In this document: one piece after another, positions 25,962-36,544 of the stretch
Layout of the letters: every line of letters starts with the position of its first letter
How positions within the stretch are numbered: the stretch's first letter is position 1
Assembly: GCF_001424835.1 (NCBI RefSeq)
Contig: NZ_LMCQ01000021.1
Coordinates: 218,091 to 282,090, forward strand
Direction: 5' to 3'
Source of the DNA: Variovorax sp. Root318D1
GTDB lineage: Bacteria > Pseudomonadota > Gammaproteobacteria > Burkholderiales > Burkholderiaceae_C
DNA length: 64,000 bases
Notes under the pieces: model-generated
Told to the model about the DNA's origin: nothing
Database searches by the model: none
Seen by the model: only the letters and a program-made list of their open reading frames with translations
Made by a program: the position numbers and the translations under genes

Positions 25962-26513
25962 ATGGCCCTGACCGCTGACCAAATCCTCGCCGCCCAAAAA
26001 GCAAACCTCGAAACCCTGTTCGGCCTGACCACCAAGGCTTTCGAAGGCGTGGAGAAGCTCGTCGAACTGAACGTGACGGCTTCCAAGGCTGCGCTGGTCG
26101 AGGCCGCTGGCACCGCCCAAGCCGCCCTGAACGTCAAGGACGCGCAAGAACTGCTGACGCTGCAAGCCAGCCTGTTCCAGCCCCTGGCCGAAAAGACCGC
26201 CGCTTACAGCCGTCATCTGTATGACATCGCCCAAGGCACCGGCGCCGAATTCACCAAGGCTTTCGAAACCAAGGCTGCTGAAGCCCAGCAAACCTTCGTC
26301 GGCCTGGTCGACAGCGCTTCCAAGAACGCACCCGCCGGCTCGGAAACCGCCGTCGCCGTGCTGAAGAGCGCCGTGGCTGCCGCCAACAACGCTTTCGAAT
26401 CGGTCCAGAAGGCTGTCAAGCAAGCTTCCGACGTCGCTGAAGCCAACTTCAACGCCGTGTCGTCGCAAGCCGTCGCCGCCGCCAAGACCGCGACCACCAC
26501 GCGCAAGCGCTAA
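25962..26513 (+). CDS. Phasin family protein
   Basis: A 183-residue phasin, a polyhydroxyalkanoate granule surface protein. Family features are LTADQILAAQKANLETLFGL at the N terminus, a mostly helical alanine-rich body, and a lysine/threonine-rich tail (AKTATTTRKR). It implies PHB storage. Codon use is even more biased than in its neighbours, as for a highly expressed gene. The ATG at 25962 follows CTGGAG; an in-frame GTG at 25926 is less likely. A strong terminator follows. Confidence 0.93.
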   Translation: MALTADQILAAQKANLETLFGLTTKAFEGVEKLVELNVTASKAALVEAAGTAQAALNVKDAQELLTLQASLFQPLAEKTAAYSRHLYDIAQGTGAEFTKAFETKAAEAQQTFVGLVDSASKNAPAGSETAVAVLKSAVAAANNAFESVQKAVKQASDVAEANFNAVSSQAVAAAKTATTTRKR

Positions 26514-26561
26514 GCCGCCCGCTATACCAGTTGTCTCCTTGGGTCCTCACGGATCCAATTC

Positions 26562-26592
26562 AGGCCTCATCCTCGGATGAGGCCTTTTTTTT
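26562..26592 (+). terminator. Rho-independent terminator of the phasin gene
   Basis: The stem AGGCCTCATCC/GGATGAGGCCT is followed by eight T. Confidence 0.9.
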
Positions 26593-26641
26593 AGCCGGCG
26601 CGGGTCTTCGATAATGCAGGTCTCATTTCAGGAGACTCTCA

Positions 26642-27400
26642 ATGCAGATCGACGGCAAGGTTTTTATCGTGACCGGTGGCGCTTCGGGCCTGGGCGAAGG
26701 CACGGCGCGCATGCTGGCGGCGAACGGCGGCAAGGTGGTCGTGGCCGACATGCAGGCTGAAAAGGGCGAAACGGTCGCCCGCGACATCGGCGGCGTGTTC
26801 GTCAAGTGCGACGTGAGCCAGGAGGCCGACGGCCAAGCGGCCGTTGCCGCGGCGCAGAAGCTCGGCAAGCTGGTGGGCCTTGTCAATTGCGCGGGCATCG
26901 CCCCGGCCGAGAAAACCGTCGGCAAGAACGGCGCGCACGCGCTGGCGGTGTTCAGCAAGACCGTCACGGTCAACCTGATCGGCAGCTTCAACATGATCCG
27001 CCTCGCGGCCGAGGCCATGAGCAAGAACGAGCCCGAAGCCACGGGCGAGCGCGGCGTGCTGATCTCGACCGCCTCGGTGGCGGCCTACGACGGACAGATG
27101 GGCCAGGCGGCCTACAGCGCCTCCAAGGGCGGCGTGGTCGGGATGACGCTGCCCATCGCGCGCGACCTGGCGCGCAACGGCATCCGCAACATGACCATCG
27201 CGCCCGGCATCTTCGGCACGCCCATGCTGTTCGGCATGCCGCAGGAAGTGCAGGACGCGCTCGCCGCCAGCGTGCCCTTCCCTTCCCGCCTGGGCACGCC
27301 CGATGACTACGCCAAGCTCGCGAAGCACATCATCGAGAACGACATGCTCAACGGGGAGGTGATTCGTCTCGACGGAGCGATTCGACTTCCGCCCCGGTAA
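26642..27400 (+). CDS. SDR family 3-hydroxyacyl-CoA dehydrogenase (HSD17B10-like)
   Basis: A 252-residue short-chain dehydrogenase. The nucleotide motif TGGASGLGEG lies at residues 11-20, and the catalytic Ser and YSASKGG are present (Tyr and Lys near 159-163). The pattern, with the late IAPGIFGTPML and FPSRLGTPDDYAKL, fits the type II 3-hydroxyacyl-CoA dehydrogenase branch of fatty-acid and branched-chain breakdown. A strong AGGAG site precedes the ATG. The last 53 bases overlap the 3' end of the convergent YihY gene. Confidence 0.9.
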   Translation: MQIDGKVFIVTGGASGLGEGTARMLAANGGKVVVADMQAEKGETVARDIGGVFVKCDVSQEADGQAAVAAAQKLGKLVGLVNCAGIAPAEKTVGKNGAHALAVFSKTVTVNLIGSFNMIRLAAEAMSKNEPEATGERGVLISTASVAAYDGQMGQAAYSASKGGVVGMTLPIARDLARNGIRNMTIAPGIFGTPMLFGMPQEVQDALAASVPFPSRLGTPDDYAKLAKHIIENDMLNGEVIRLDGAIRLPPR

Positions 27401-28292
27401 TCGGCGGGACCGCCGTGCTGCCGGTGCGGTCCAGGCGCTCGTACTGGGCGATGACCTGGGCGCCCAGCAGCACGAGCGTGGCGGCAATCTCCAGGCTCAG
27501 CAGCACCACGATGGCCGTGGTGAGCGAGCCGTAGACCACGTTGACCTGCGAGAGCGTCGAGAAGTACCAGATCAGCACATGCCGCGTGCCCTCCCACAGC
27601 AGCGCGGCGGTTACCCCGCCGAGCAGCGCGTGGCGCAGCGACATTCGGCCGGCCGGCATCACGAGGTAGAGCGAGGTCAGCATGAATATCTCGCCGCCCA
27701 GCCCCAGCAGGTAGAGCAGCATCCCCGATACACCCGAGAGCGACCAGTCGCGCCCGAACAGGTCGACGCTTTCCTGCCCGACCAGCTGCAGCGCGCCCGA
27801 CACCAGCGTCATCAGCACCAGGCCCACGCACAGGAACAGGATGTACAGGTACGGCATGACGGCGGAAACCAGGAAATGCCGCCGGTGGTCGGCCTTGCGG
27901 TGGTGAAAGATCACCGCCATGGCGCTTTCGAGCACGCTGAAAGCCAGCGAGCTGAAGAAAATCATCGTCACCAGCAGCACGGGGCCCATCACGTCGCGAT
28001 GGTCGAGAAAGTTCGACAGCTCCGTGACAATCGCCTTCGACTGGCCCGGCAGCAGCCATTCCAGATACCTTCCGATGGTGCGCAGCAGTTCGGCCTGCTC
28101 GATCAGGTGAGACATCGCAATGACGCTCACGATCAAAAGCGGCACGATGGACAGCAGCGCGTAGTAGGCCACCGCGCCCGCGAGCAGCAGGCCCTGGTTG
28201 GCGCGGAAGGCCTTGAGTGCATCCCAGACAAAATTCAAGGGATGGCGCAGCAACAGCGGTGCGGCGTGGTGCAATGGTTTGGGCGTCGTCAT
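27348..28292 (-). CDS. YihY/BrkB family inner-membrane protein
   Basis: A 314-residue membrane protein with six predicted segments of the YihY (formerly ribonuclease BN) family. Family landmarks include GLLLAGAVAYYALLSIVPLL near residue 36, the FNNLFSVLESAMAVIF-like region (LAFSVLESAMAVIFHHRK), and ALLWEGTRHVLIWYF late in the chain. The molecular role is unproven. The ATG at 28292 has CGGAG at good spacing, better than the ATG at 28310. The gene is divergent from dnaG. Confidence 0.88.
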   Translation of the reverse strand: MTTPKPLHHAAPLLLRHPLNFVWDALKAFRANQGLLLAGAVAYYALLSIVPLLIVSVIAMSHLIEQAELLRTIGRYLEWLLPGQSKAIVTELSNFLDHRDVMGPVLLVTMIFFSSLAFSVLESAMAVIFHHRKADHRRHFLVSAVMPYLYILFLCVGLVLMTLVSGALQLVGQESVDLFGRDWSLSGVSGMLLYLLGLGGEIFMLTSLYLVMPAGRMSLRHALLGGVTAALLWEGTRHVLIWYFSTLSQVNVVYGSLTTAIVVLLSLEIAATLVLLGAQVIAQYERLDRTGSTAVPPITGAEVESLRRDESPPR

Positions 28293-28374
28293 CCGTGGAC
28301 TCCGGATCATTCGAGTATGGCGCCCGCACGCGGGCGTTCGGCCGCTTGCGTATGATTTGCCGCTCTTCGCCTAC

Positions 28375-30351
28375 ATGACCATCCCCGCCTCTTTCATCCA
28401 GGAACTCATCGCGCGCGCCGACGTGGTGGAGATCGTCGGGCGCTACGTGCAGCTCAAGAAGGCCGGCGCCAATTTCATGGGGCTGTGCCCCTTCCACGGC
28501 GAAAAATCGCCCTCTTTCTCCGTCAGCCCGACCAAGCAGTTCTATCACTGCTTCGGCTGCGGGGTACACGGCAACGCCATCGGCTTTCTCATGGAGCACG
28601 CCGGCATGGGTTTTGTCGAGGCGGTGCACGATCTGGCCGGCCAATACGGCCTGGTGGTGCCAGAAGACGATGCCTCCCCCGCCGAACGCGCGCGCGCCGC
28701 GAACCAGCGCCAGAAGCAGGCCACGCTGACGGACGTGCTCGAAAAAGCCGGCGAGGCCTACCGCAAGGCCCTTAGACAGGCGCCGGGCGCCATCGAATAC
28801 CTGAAAGGCCGGGGCGTCTCCGGCGAAGTGGCCAAACAGTTCGGCATCGGCTATGCGCCCGCCGGTTGGCGCACGTTGGCCAGCGTTTTTCCGGACTACG
28901 ACGACCCCTTGCTCGCCGAAAGCGGGCTGGTGATCGTCAACACCGAAGACGGCGCCGAAGACGCCAAGCGCTACGACCGCTTCCGCGACCGCGTGATGTT
29001 CCCCATCCGCAACGTGAAGGGCGAATGCATCGGCTTCGGCGGCCGCGTGCTCGGCGACGAAAAACCCAAGTATCTGAATTCGCCCGAAACACCGGTGTTC
29101 AGCAAGGGCCGGGAGCTTTACGGCCTGTACGAGGCGCGCGCCGCCTTTCGCGAGCGCGGCTATGCGCTGGTGACCGAGGGATACATGGACGTGGTCGCGC
29201 TGGCCCAGCTCGGGTTTCCGAACGCGGTGGCCACCCTGGGCACGGCCTGCACCACGGAACACGTGCAAAAGCTTTTCCGCTTTACAGAGTCGGTGGTGTT
29301 CAGCTTCGACGGCGATGCGGCCGGCCGCCGTGCCGCGCGCAAGGCGCTCGACGGTGCCCTGCCCTATGCCACCGACGTGCGCAGCATCAAGTTTTTGTTC
29401 CTGCCGGCCGAGCACGACCCCGACAGCTTCATTCGCGAATTCGGCGCCGACGCCTTCGCCCGGTTCGTGCAGGAAGCCACGCCGCTCTCGCGCTTCATGA
29501 TCGAAGCCGCGCGTGAAGGCTGCGACCTGACCAGCGCCGAAGGCCGCGCCCACATGAGCAGCAACGCCCGGCCGCTCTGGAGCGCGATGCCCGACGGCGC
29601 GCTCAAGCGGCAGATGCTGAGCGAGATAGCCACGCTGGTGCAGCTCGACGCGGCCGCCTTGTCGGAGCTCTGGGCCGCCACGCCCGGTCCGCGCAAGGCC
29701 GCGGCAGCACCTTCGCCGCGCCATGGCAATGAGCCGGGCGACCCGTTCGACTACTCCGACATGCCGCCGCCATCGGAATACGAACCGCCGCGCTACGAAA
29801 ACGATAGCAAACCGCGCGGCAAATTCACCAAAGGCAAGCGGTGGGGCGGCAAGTTCGAAGCGCCCATCGAGCCGCTGCGCGGTCGCGGCAAGCCGCCGAG
29901 CCGGCCCGACGTGGCGGTGCGGCTCCTGCTGTCGAACATGGCGCAGTGGGACGCCCTGTCGCACGAGCTTCACGTCATGCTATGCGACCTGCCCGGTGCG
30001 CACGGCGCGCTTTTCACCTGGCTCGACAGCCAGTTGCACGAGCATGGCGTGCAGCCCTGGGCGGCGCTGCGCGAAGGCATGCGCGGGCTGGATTTCGAAC
30101 CTCTGGCGGAGCGCCTCATGGCCGTCTCGGAGAGCGCGCCGCCCGCCGAAGGCGAGGAAGCGCAGCATCTGACCGACGCCGCCAAGGAGCTTTCGAGCGT
30201 GCTCGACTTCATGCTCGATGACCTCCTCAAGGCCCAGCAAAGCGAGGCCATTGCCGCCGTGGGCTCGGACCCCAAGGCCCTGGAACGCTACAAGGCCTTG
30301 GAAGCTCGAAGACTGGAATTGCGCGCCCGCCTCAAGCCCTCAGGGTCATGA
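28375..30351 (+). CDS. dnaG: DNA primase
   Basis: A 658-residue primase. The N-terminal CHC2 zinc finger uses Cys38, His41, Cys59 and Cys62 (CPFHGEKSPSF then FYHCFGCG). The TOPRIM core follows (VTEGYMDVVAL near residue 262 and SFDGDAAGRRAA near 306). The C-terminal helicase-binding domain comes after a charged linker around 450-515. A TATGAT at 28351-28356 may be its -10 box. The gene is followed by rpoD, but rpsU, often first in this operon, is not present. Confidence 0.97.
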   Translation: MTIPASFIQELIARADVVEIVGRYVQLKKAGANFMGLCPFHGEKSPSFSVSPTKQFYHCFGCGVHGNAIGFLMEHAGMGFVEAVHDLAGQYGLVVPEDDASPAERARAANQRQKQATLTDVLEKAGEAYRKALRQAPGAIEYLKGRGVSGEVAKQFGIGYAPAGWRTLASVFPDYDDPLLAESGLVIVNTEDGAEDAKRYDRFRDRVMFPIRNVKGECIGFGGRVLGDEKPKYLNSPETPVFSKGRELYGLYEARAAFRERGYALVTEGYMDVVALAQLGFPNAVATLGTACTTEHVQKLFRFTESVVFSFDGDAAGRRAARKALDGALPYATDVRSIKFLFLPAEHDPDSFIREFGADAFARFVQEATPLSRFMIEAAREGCDLTSAEGRAHMSSNARPLWSAMPDGALKRQMLSEIATLVQLDAAALSELWAATPGPRKAAAAPSPRHGNEPGDPFDYSDMPPPSEYEPPRYENDSKPRGKFTKGKRWGGKFEAPIEPLRGRGKPPSRPDVAVRLLLSNMAQWDALSHELHVMLCDLPGAHGALFTWLDSQLHEHGVQPWAALREGMRGLDFEPLAERLMAVSESAPPAEGEEAQHLTDAAKELSSVLDFMLDDLLKAQQSEAIAAVGSDPKALERYKALEARRLELRARLKPSGS

Positions 30352-30357
30352 AAGTGC

Positions 30358-30383
30358 TTGAAATTTGCGCAGTAGGCTATAAT
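30358..30383 (+). promoter_or_regulatory. Putative rpoD promoter
   Basis: A perfect TATAAT at 30378-30383 lies just after dnaG. TTGAAA at 30358-30363 is only 14 bases upstream of it, shorter than ideal, and TGCTTG at 30355 gives 17 bases with a poorer match. Transcription from here would give rpoD a leader of about 300 bases. Confidence 0.5.
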
Positions 30384-30575
30384 GTAAGGCTTCGCAACTG
30401 GCGAAATTAGGCAAGAGCGACAGCAGCACCTCCGGGCCGACCCCTAGCGCAACGCACTCCAACGGAAAAAATCCGACGGAAAGGGTCACTTACCGCAAGG
30501 ACTGCACACCAAATGTTCGCCCGACATCTTGCCTGACGAGGAATTTTCTTCCTCTTTCCCAATTGTTTTGTCCGT

Positions 30576-30620
30576 GCCTGTGCGCGGGCTTTGAGTATGG
30601 CCCGCGCCTGTGCGCGGGCT
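30576..30620 (+). repeat. Direct repeat with alternative hairpins in the rpoD leader
   Basis: GCCTGTGCGCGGGCT occurs at 30576-30590 and again at 30606-30620, exactly 30 bases apart. GCCCGCGC at 30600-30607 can pair either with the first copy (GCGCGGGC, 30582-30589) or with the second (CGCGGGC, 30613-30619), but not both. The remaining bases of the 338-base gap between dnaG and rpoD contain the promoter and no reading frame that I would call a gene. Confidence 0.55.
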
Positions 30621-30689
30621 GTGGTGGCGCTGCCTATGTGGCGGTGCGCCTGTGATTTCGCTTGGTCCATCTTGCTGTAACGAGGTCGT

Positions 30690-33044
<2,355 letters not shown>

Positions 33045-33076
33045 GCCGGTCTCCGGTATTTCTCTCTGATGAGGAG

Positions 33077-33101
33077 GCGCCCGCAAGGGCGCTTTCTTTT
33101 T
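33077..33101 (+). terminator. Rho-independent terminator of rpoD
   Basis: The stem GCGCCC/GGGCGC with a GCAA loop is followed by a T-rich tract. Confidence 0.82.
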
Positions 33102-33135
33102 GGCCCCTACCGACAAGAAAAATGGAGCAACTCCC

Positions 33136-34371
33136 ATGAATCCCGATGCAGCCAAGCTCTGGCAAGCCCCGCGCTGGGCGCTTGCCGTGCTGCTCGCCGT
33201 ACTCGGCATGCTCGGCCCCTTTTCCATCGACACCTACATTCCGGCCTTCTCGGGCATTGCGCGCTCCATCGGCGCCACGCCGGCCGAAATGCAGCAGACA
33301 CTTTCGGCCTACCTGTTCGGCTTTGCGTTCATGAACCTGTTCCATGGCGCCCTGTCGGACAGCTTCGGACGCCGGCCCGTGGTGCTGTGGGGGCTGGCGG
33401 TGTTCACGCTGGCCTCGCTGGGCTGCGCGCTGTCGCAGAACATTGCGCAGCTGGTGCTGTTCCGCGGGCTGCAGGGCCTCTCGACCGGCGCGGGCATCGT
33501 GGTCTCGCGCGCCGTGATCCGCGACATGTTCCCGCCCGCCGATGCGCAGCGCGTGATGAGCCAGGTGACCATCTACTTCGGCGTGGCGCCGGCCATTGCG
33601 CCGATCGTCGGCGGCTTTCTTTTCGTCCATGCCGGGTGGCACGCGATCTTCTGGTTCCTGGTCGCGGTCGGCGTGATCCTGTTCGTGGCCAACTACAAGC
33701 TGCTGCCCGAAACGCTGCACCAGAGCCAGCGCCAGCCGTTCCAGGTGCGGCACCTGATGCGCGGCTACTGGGACCTGTGCTCCGACCCGCGCTTTCTGCT
33801 GCTTGCATTCGCGAGCGGCGTTCCGTTCAACGGCATGTTCCTCTACGTGCTGGCGGCACCGGCCTTTCTCGGCGACCACCTCGCCCTGGCACCGACGCAG
33901 TTCTTCTGGTTCTTCCTGCTGACCATCGGCGGCATCATGTTGGGCGCATGGGCCAGCGGCCGCATGGCGGGCAAGGTGGCCCCCAAGCGGCAGATCCGCG
34001 ACGGCTTCTTGATCATGCTGGTGACCTCGCTCGTTAACGTGGCTGCCAACTCGCTCTTCACCGCCCATGTCGCCTGGGCGCTTTGGCCGCTGGCGGTGTT
34101 CGCGTTCGGCTGGGCGCTGATGGTGCCGGTCGTCACGCTGCTGGTGCTCGACCTCCATCCCGAGCGGCGCGGCATGGCCTCGTCGCTGCAGGCCGTGATC
34201 GGCTCCACCGCCAACGGCGTGGTGGCCGGCGTGGTGGCACCGCTGGTCATGCATTCGACGCTGGCACTGGCGCTCACGTCCACGCTGATGCTGGGCATTG
34301 GCCTGGTCGCCTGGGTCTGGCTGCATGGGCAGTGGCCCGAAATCGGCCGCCGCGTCGCCGCGGAGGCCTGA
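33136..34371 (+). CDS. Bcr/CflA family multidrug efflux MFS transporter
   Basis: A 411-residue drug:proton antiporter with twelve membrane segments. Diagnostic features are the start segment GMLGPFSIDTYIPAF with the conserved Asp, MFS motif A (GALSDSFGRRPVVL) and the antiporter motif C region (YFGVAPAIAPIVGG). Relatives export bicyclomycin and chloramphenicol. The ATG at 33136 follows TGGAGC. The next gene begins five bases after its stop. Confidence 0.9.
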   Translation: MNPDAAKLWQAPRWALAVLLAVLGMLGPFSIDTYIPAFSGIARSIGATPAEMQQTLSAYLFGFAFMNLFHGALSDSFGRRPVVLWGLAVFTLASLGCALSQNIAQLVLFRGLQGLSTGAGIVVSRAVIRDMFPPADAQRVMSQVTIYFGVAPAIAPIVGGFLFVHAGWHAIFWFLVAVGVILFVANYKLLPETLHQSQRQPFQVRHLMRGYWDLCSDPRFLLLAFASGVPFNGMFLYVLAAPAFLGDHLALAPTQFFWFFLLTIGGIMLGAWASGRMAGKVAPKRQIRDGFLIMLVTSLVNVAANSLFTAHVAWALWPLAVFAFGWALMVPVVTLLVLDLHPERRGMASSLQAVIGSTANGVVAGVVAPLVMHSTLALALTSTLMLGIGLVAWVWLHGQWPEIGRRVAAEA

Positions 34372-34375
34372 CGCC

Positions 34376-35506
34376 ATGCCGCAGCTTTCTGCCTTGTTGA
34401 CGCACGCGCGTGCCTGGCTGCCGGGCCGCAACACCGTCGACGCGCGCGAGCGCATGCGTGCCGTGGCCGGCGCGGCCATCGGGCTTTTGATCACCGCGCT
34501 GCTGTGCCGCTGGATGGCCGAAGCGGTGGACGTCAGCATCTGGCTGATCGCACCGATGGGCGCGAGTGCGGTGCTGGTGTTTGCCGTGCCCGCGAGTCCG
34601 CTGGCGCAGCCCTGGTCGGTCATCGTCGGCAACACCCTGTCGACCGTGGTGGGCATTGCCTGCGTCCGCTGGATACCCGATCCGGCCTGGGCCGCCGCGG
34701 TGGCCGTTGGCGCCGCCATCGGACTGATGTTCGCCACGCGCAGCCTGCATCCGCCCGGGGGCGCCGCGGCACTGCTTGCCGTGCTCACGCACACCGACCA
34801 CTTCTCGGCGGCGCTGTTCCCTACCCTCGCCAATTCGCTCCTGCTGGTGCTGGCGGGCGTGGCCTACAACACCTTCACGGGCAGGCGTTATCCCCATGTG
34901 CAGGTGGTGCGGCCGCCTTCGGCCGATGCCCGCTTCAGCCAGGCCGACATCGATGCCGTGCTGGCGCGCTACAACCAGGTGCTGGACATCAGCCGCGACG
35001 ACCTCGAGTCGCTGATCCAGCAGACCGAACTGGAGTCGTACAAGCGGCGGCTCGGCACGCTGCACTGCGCCGACATCATGTCGCGCGACCCGGTGTCGGT
35101 GGAATTCGGCACGCCGCTGCAGGAGGCCTGGACGCTGATGACCCAGCGCCGCATCAAGGCGCTGCCGGTCACCGACCGCACGCGCCGCGTGGTCGGCATC
35201 GTGACGCAGGCTGATTTCTTCCGCCTGCTCGACCTGGAGCACCACGAAGGCATCGCCGGCAAGCTGCGCGACCTGATCCGCGCCACGCGCACCGTCGTCT
35301 CGAACAAGCCCGAAGTGGTCGGACAGATCATGACGCGCCAGGTGCGCGTAGCCAGCGCCGACCGGCCGGTGGTCGACCTGGTGCCGCTTTTCTCGGAAGG
35401 CGGGCATCACCACATTCCGATCATCGACGGCGAGAGGCGCCTCGCCGGGATGATCACGCAATCAGATTTCGTGCGCGCGCTCTATCGCGCGGTGGGACCG
35501 GCGTAA
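34376..35506 (+). CDS. HPP family membrane protein with two CBS domains
   Basis: A 376-residue protein. Residues about 28-170 form an HPP membrane domain of four to five segments containing LHPPGGAAALLAV, the family hallmark. A linker and two CBS domains follow (about 235-295, IMSRDPVSVEFGTPLQEA; and 315-372, IMTRQVRVASADRPVVD). HPP proteins have been linked to nitrite transport in plastids and cyanobacteria; CBS pairs usually sense adenine nucleotides. Its role here is open. It is in the same transcript direction as the MFS gene. Confidence 0.87.
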   Translation: MPQLSALLTHARAWLPGRNTVDARERMRAVAGAAIGLLITALLCRWMAEAVDVSIWLIAPMGASAVLVFAVPASPLAQPWSVIVGNTLSTVVGIACVRWIPDPAWAAAVAVGAAIGLMFATRSLHPPGGAAALLAVLTHTDHFSAALFPTLANSLLLVLAGVAYNTFTGRRYPHVQVVRPPSADARFSQADIDAVLARYNQVLDISRDDLESLIQQTELESYKRRLGTLHCADIMSRDPVSVEFGTPLQEAWTLMTQRRIKALPVTDRTRRVVGIVTQADFFRLLDLEHHEGIAGKLRDLIRATRTVVSNKPEVVGQIMTRQVRVASADRPVVDLVPLFSEGGHHHIPIIDGERRLAGMITQSDFVRALYRAVGPA

Positions 35507-35525
35507 CGGAACAAGGCTCAGAGCC

Positions 35526-36512
35526 TTACTCGAGCACGACGTTGGCCTTCTTCACCAGCGCCGCATAGCGCGCCGCTTCACTGCGGAAATAGCTCGCAGC
35601 CTGCTCGGGCGATGTGGGCTTGATGACGTTGCCCTGCTTGTCCATGGCATCGCGCACCTCGGCGCTCGTGAACGCCGAGGCCACGGCATCATGCACGCGC
35701 TGGATGTCGGCCGCCTGCATCTTCGGCGGGCCGATGACCGCGAACCAGCCTTCGACCACGTAGCTGGGGAGGCCCTGCTCCGCGATGGTCGGAATGTCGG
35801 GCGCGGCCGGCGAGCGCGTGGGGCCGCACAGGCCGATGGCGCGCAGCGCGCCGCTCTTGAGGTGCGGCTGCACCGCGGGCAATGCCACCACGCCCATTTC
35901 CACCTGGCCCGCGATCATGTCGGTGACCATCGGGCCCGTGCCCTTGTAGGGAATGTGCCGCGCCTTCACGCCGGCCTCGTCCATGAACATTTCGCCGGCC
36001 AGGTGAATGATGGTGCCGTTGCCCGACGAGGCGTAGTTGTAGCCTTCGGGCTTGGCGCGCAGCAGCGCCACCAGCTCCTTCACGTTCTTGGCCGGCAGCT
36101 TCGGATTGACCACCAGCACCAGCGGCGTCGCACCCACCACGCTGATCGGCGTCACGTCGGTGATGGCGTCGAACGGCATCTTCTTGTACACCGCCGGATT
36201 GATGACGTGGTTATTCGACACCACGCCCAGCGTGAGCCCGTCGGGCGCAGCCTTGACCAGCGCCGACGTGCCGGTGATGCCGCCCGCACCGGGCAGGTTC
36301 TCGATCACCACCGGCTGCCCGAAGGCCTTGCCGAGCGCCACGGAAGCCGCGCGCACGATGGCGTCCACACCCGAGCCGGCGCTGATCGGCAGGATGAAGC
36401 GGATGGGTTTGTCGGAGCCCTGCGCGAGCACGGGGCATGCGGCCAGCGCGGCGGTGGAGGCGCCGAAGCCCAGTACGGCACGGCGGGTCATGGGGGGAAG
36501 AATCTTGTGCAT
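35526..36512 (-). CDS. Bug/TctC-type tripartite tricarboxylate transporter substrate-binding protein
   Basis: A 328-residue periplasmic binding protein of the Bug family. It has a Tat-like signal (RRAVLGFGASTAALAACPVLAQ). The binding signature includes PGAGGITGTSALVKAAPDG and the YNYASSGNGTIIHLAGEMF loop. Its neighbours suggest that it captures the carboxylic acid handled by the CoA transferase and lyase. No TctA/TctB membrane genes are nearby, which is common for the large Bug families of this group. Confidence 0.9.
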   Translation of the reverse strand: MHKILPPMTRRAVLGFGASTAALAACPVLAQGSDKPIRFILPISAGSGVDAIVRAASVALGKAFGQPVVIENLPGAGGITGTSALVKAAPDGLTLGVVSNNHVINPAVYKKMPFDAITDVTPISVVGATPLVLVVNPKLPAKNVKELVALLRAKPEGYNYASSGNGTIIHLAGEMFMDEAGVKARHIPYKGTGPMVTDMIAGQVEMGVVALPAVQPHLKSGALRAIGLCGPTRSPAAPDIPTIAEQGLPSYVVEGWFAVIGPPKMQAADIQRVHDAVASAFTSAEVRDAMDKQGNVIKPTSPEQAASYFRSEAARYAALVKKANVVLE

Positions 36513-36544
36513 GGCTTTGTCTCTCTTTATGGTTCTGAAAACAC

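Noticed and set aside
27307..29973. An 888-codon open frame on the minus strand opposite dnaG
   Set aside because: It is antisense to a clear primase gene and has low-complexity, His/Arg-rich translation typical of GC-rich shadow frames.
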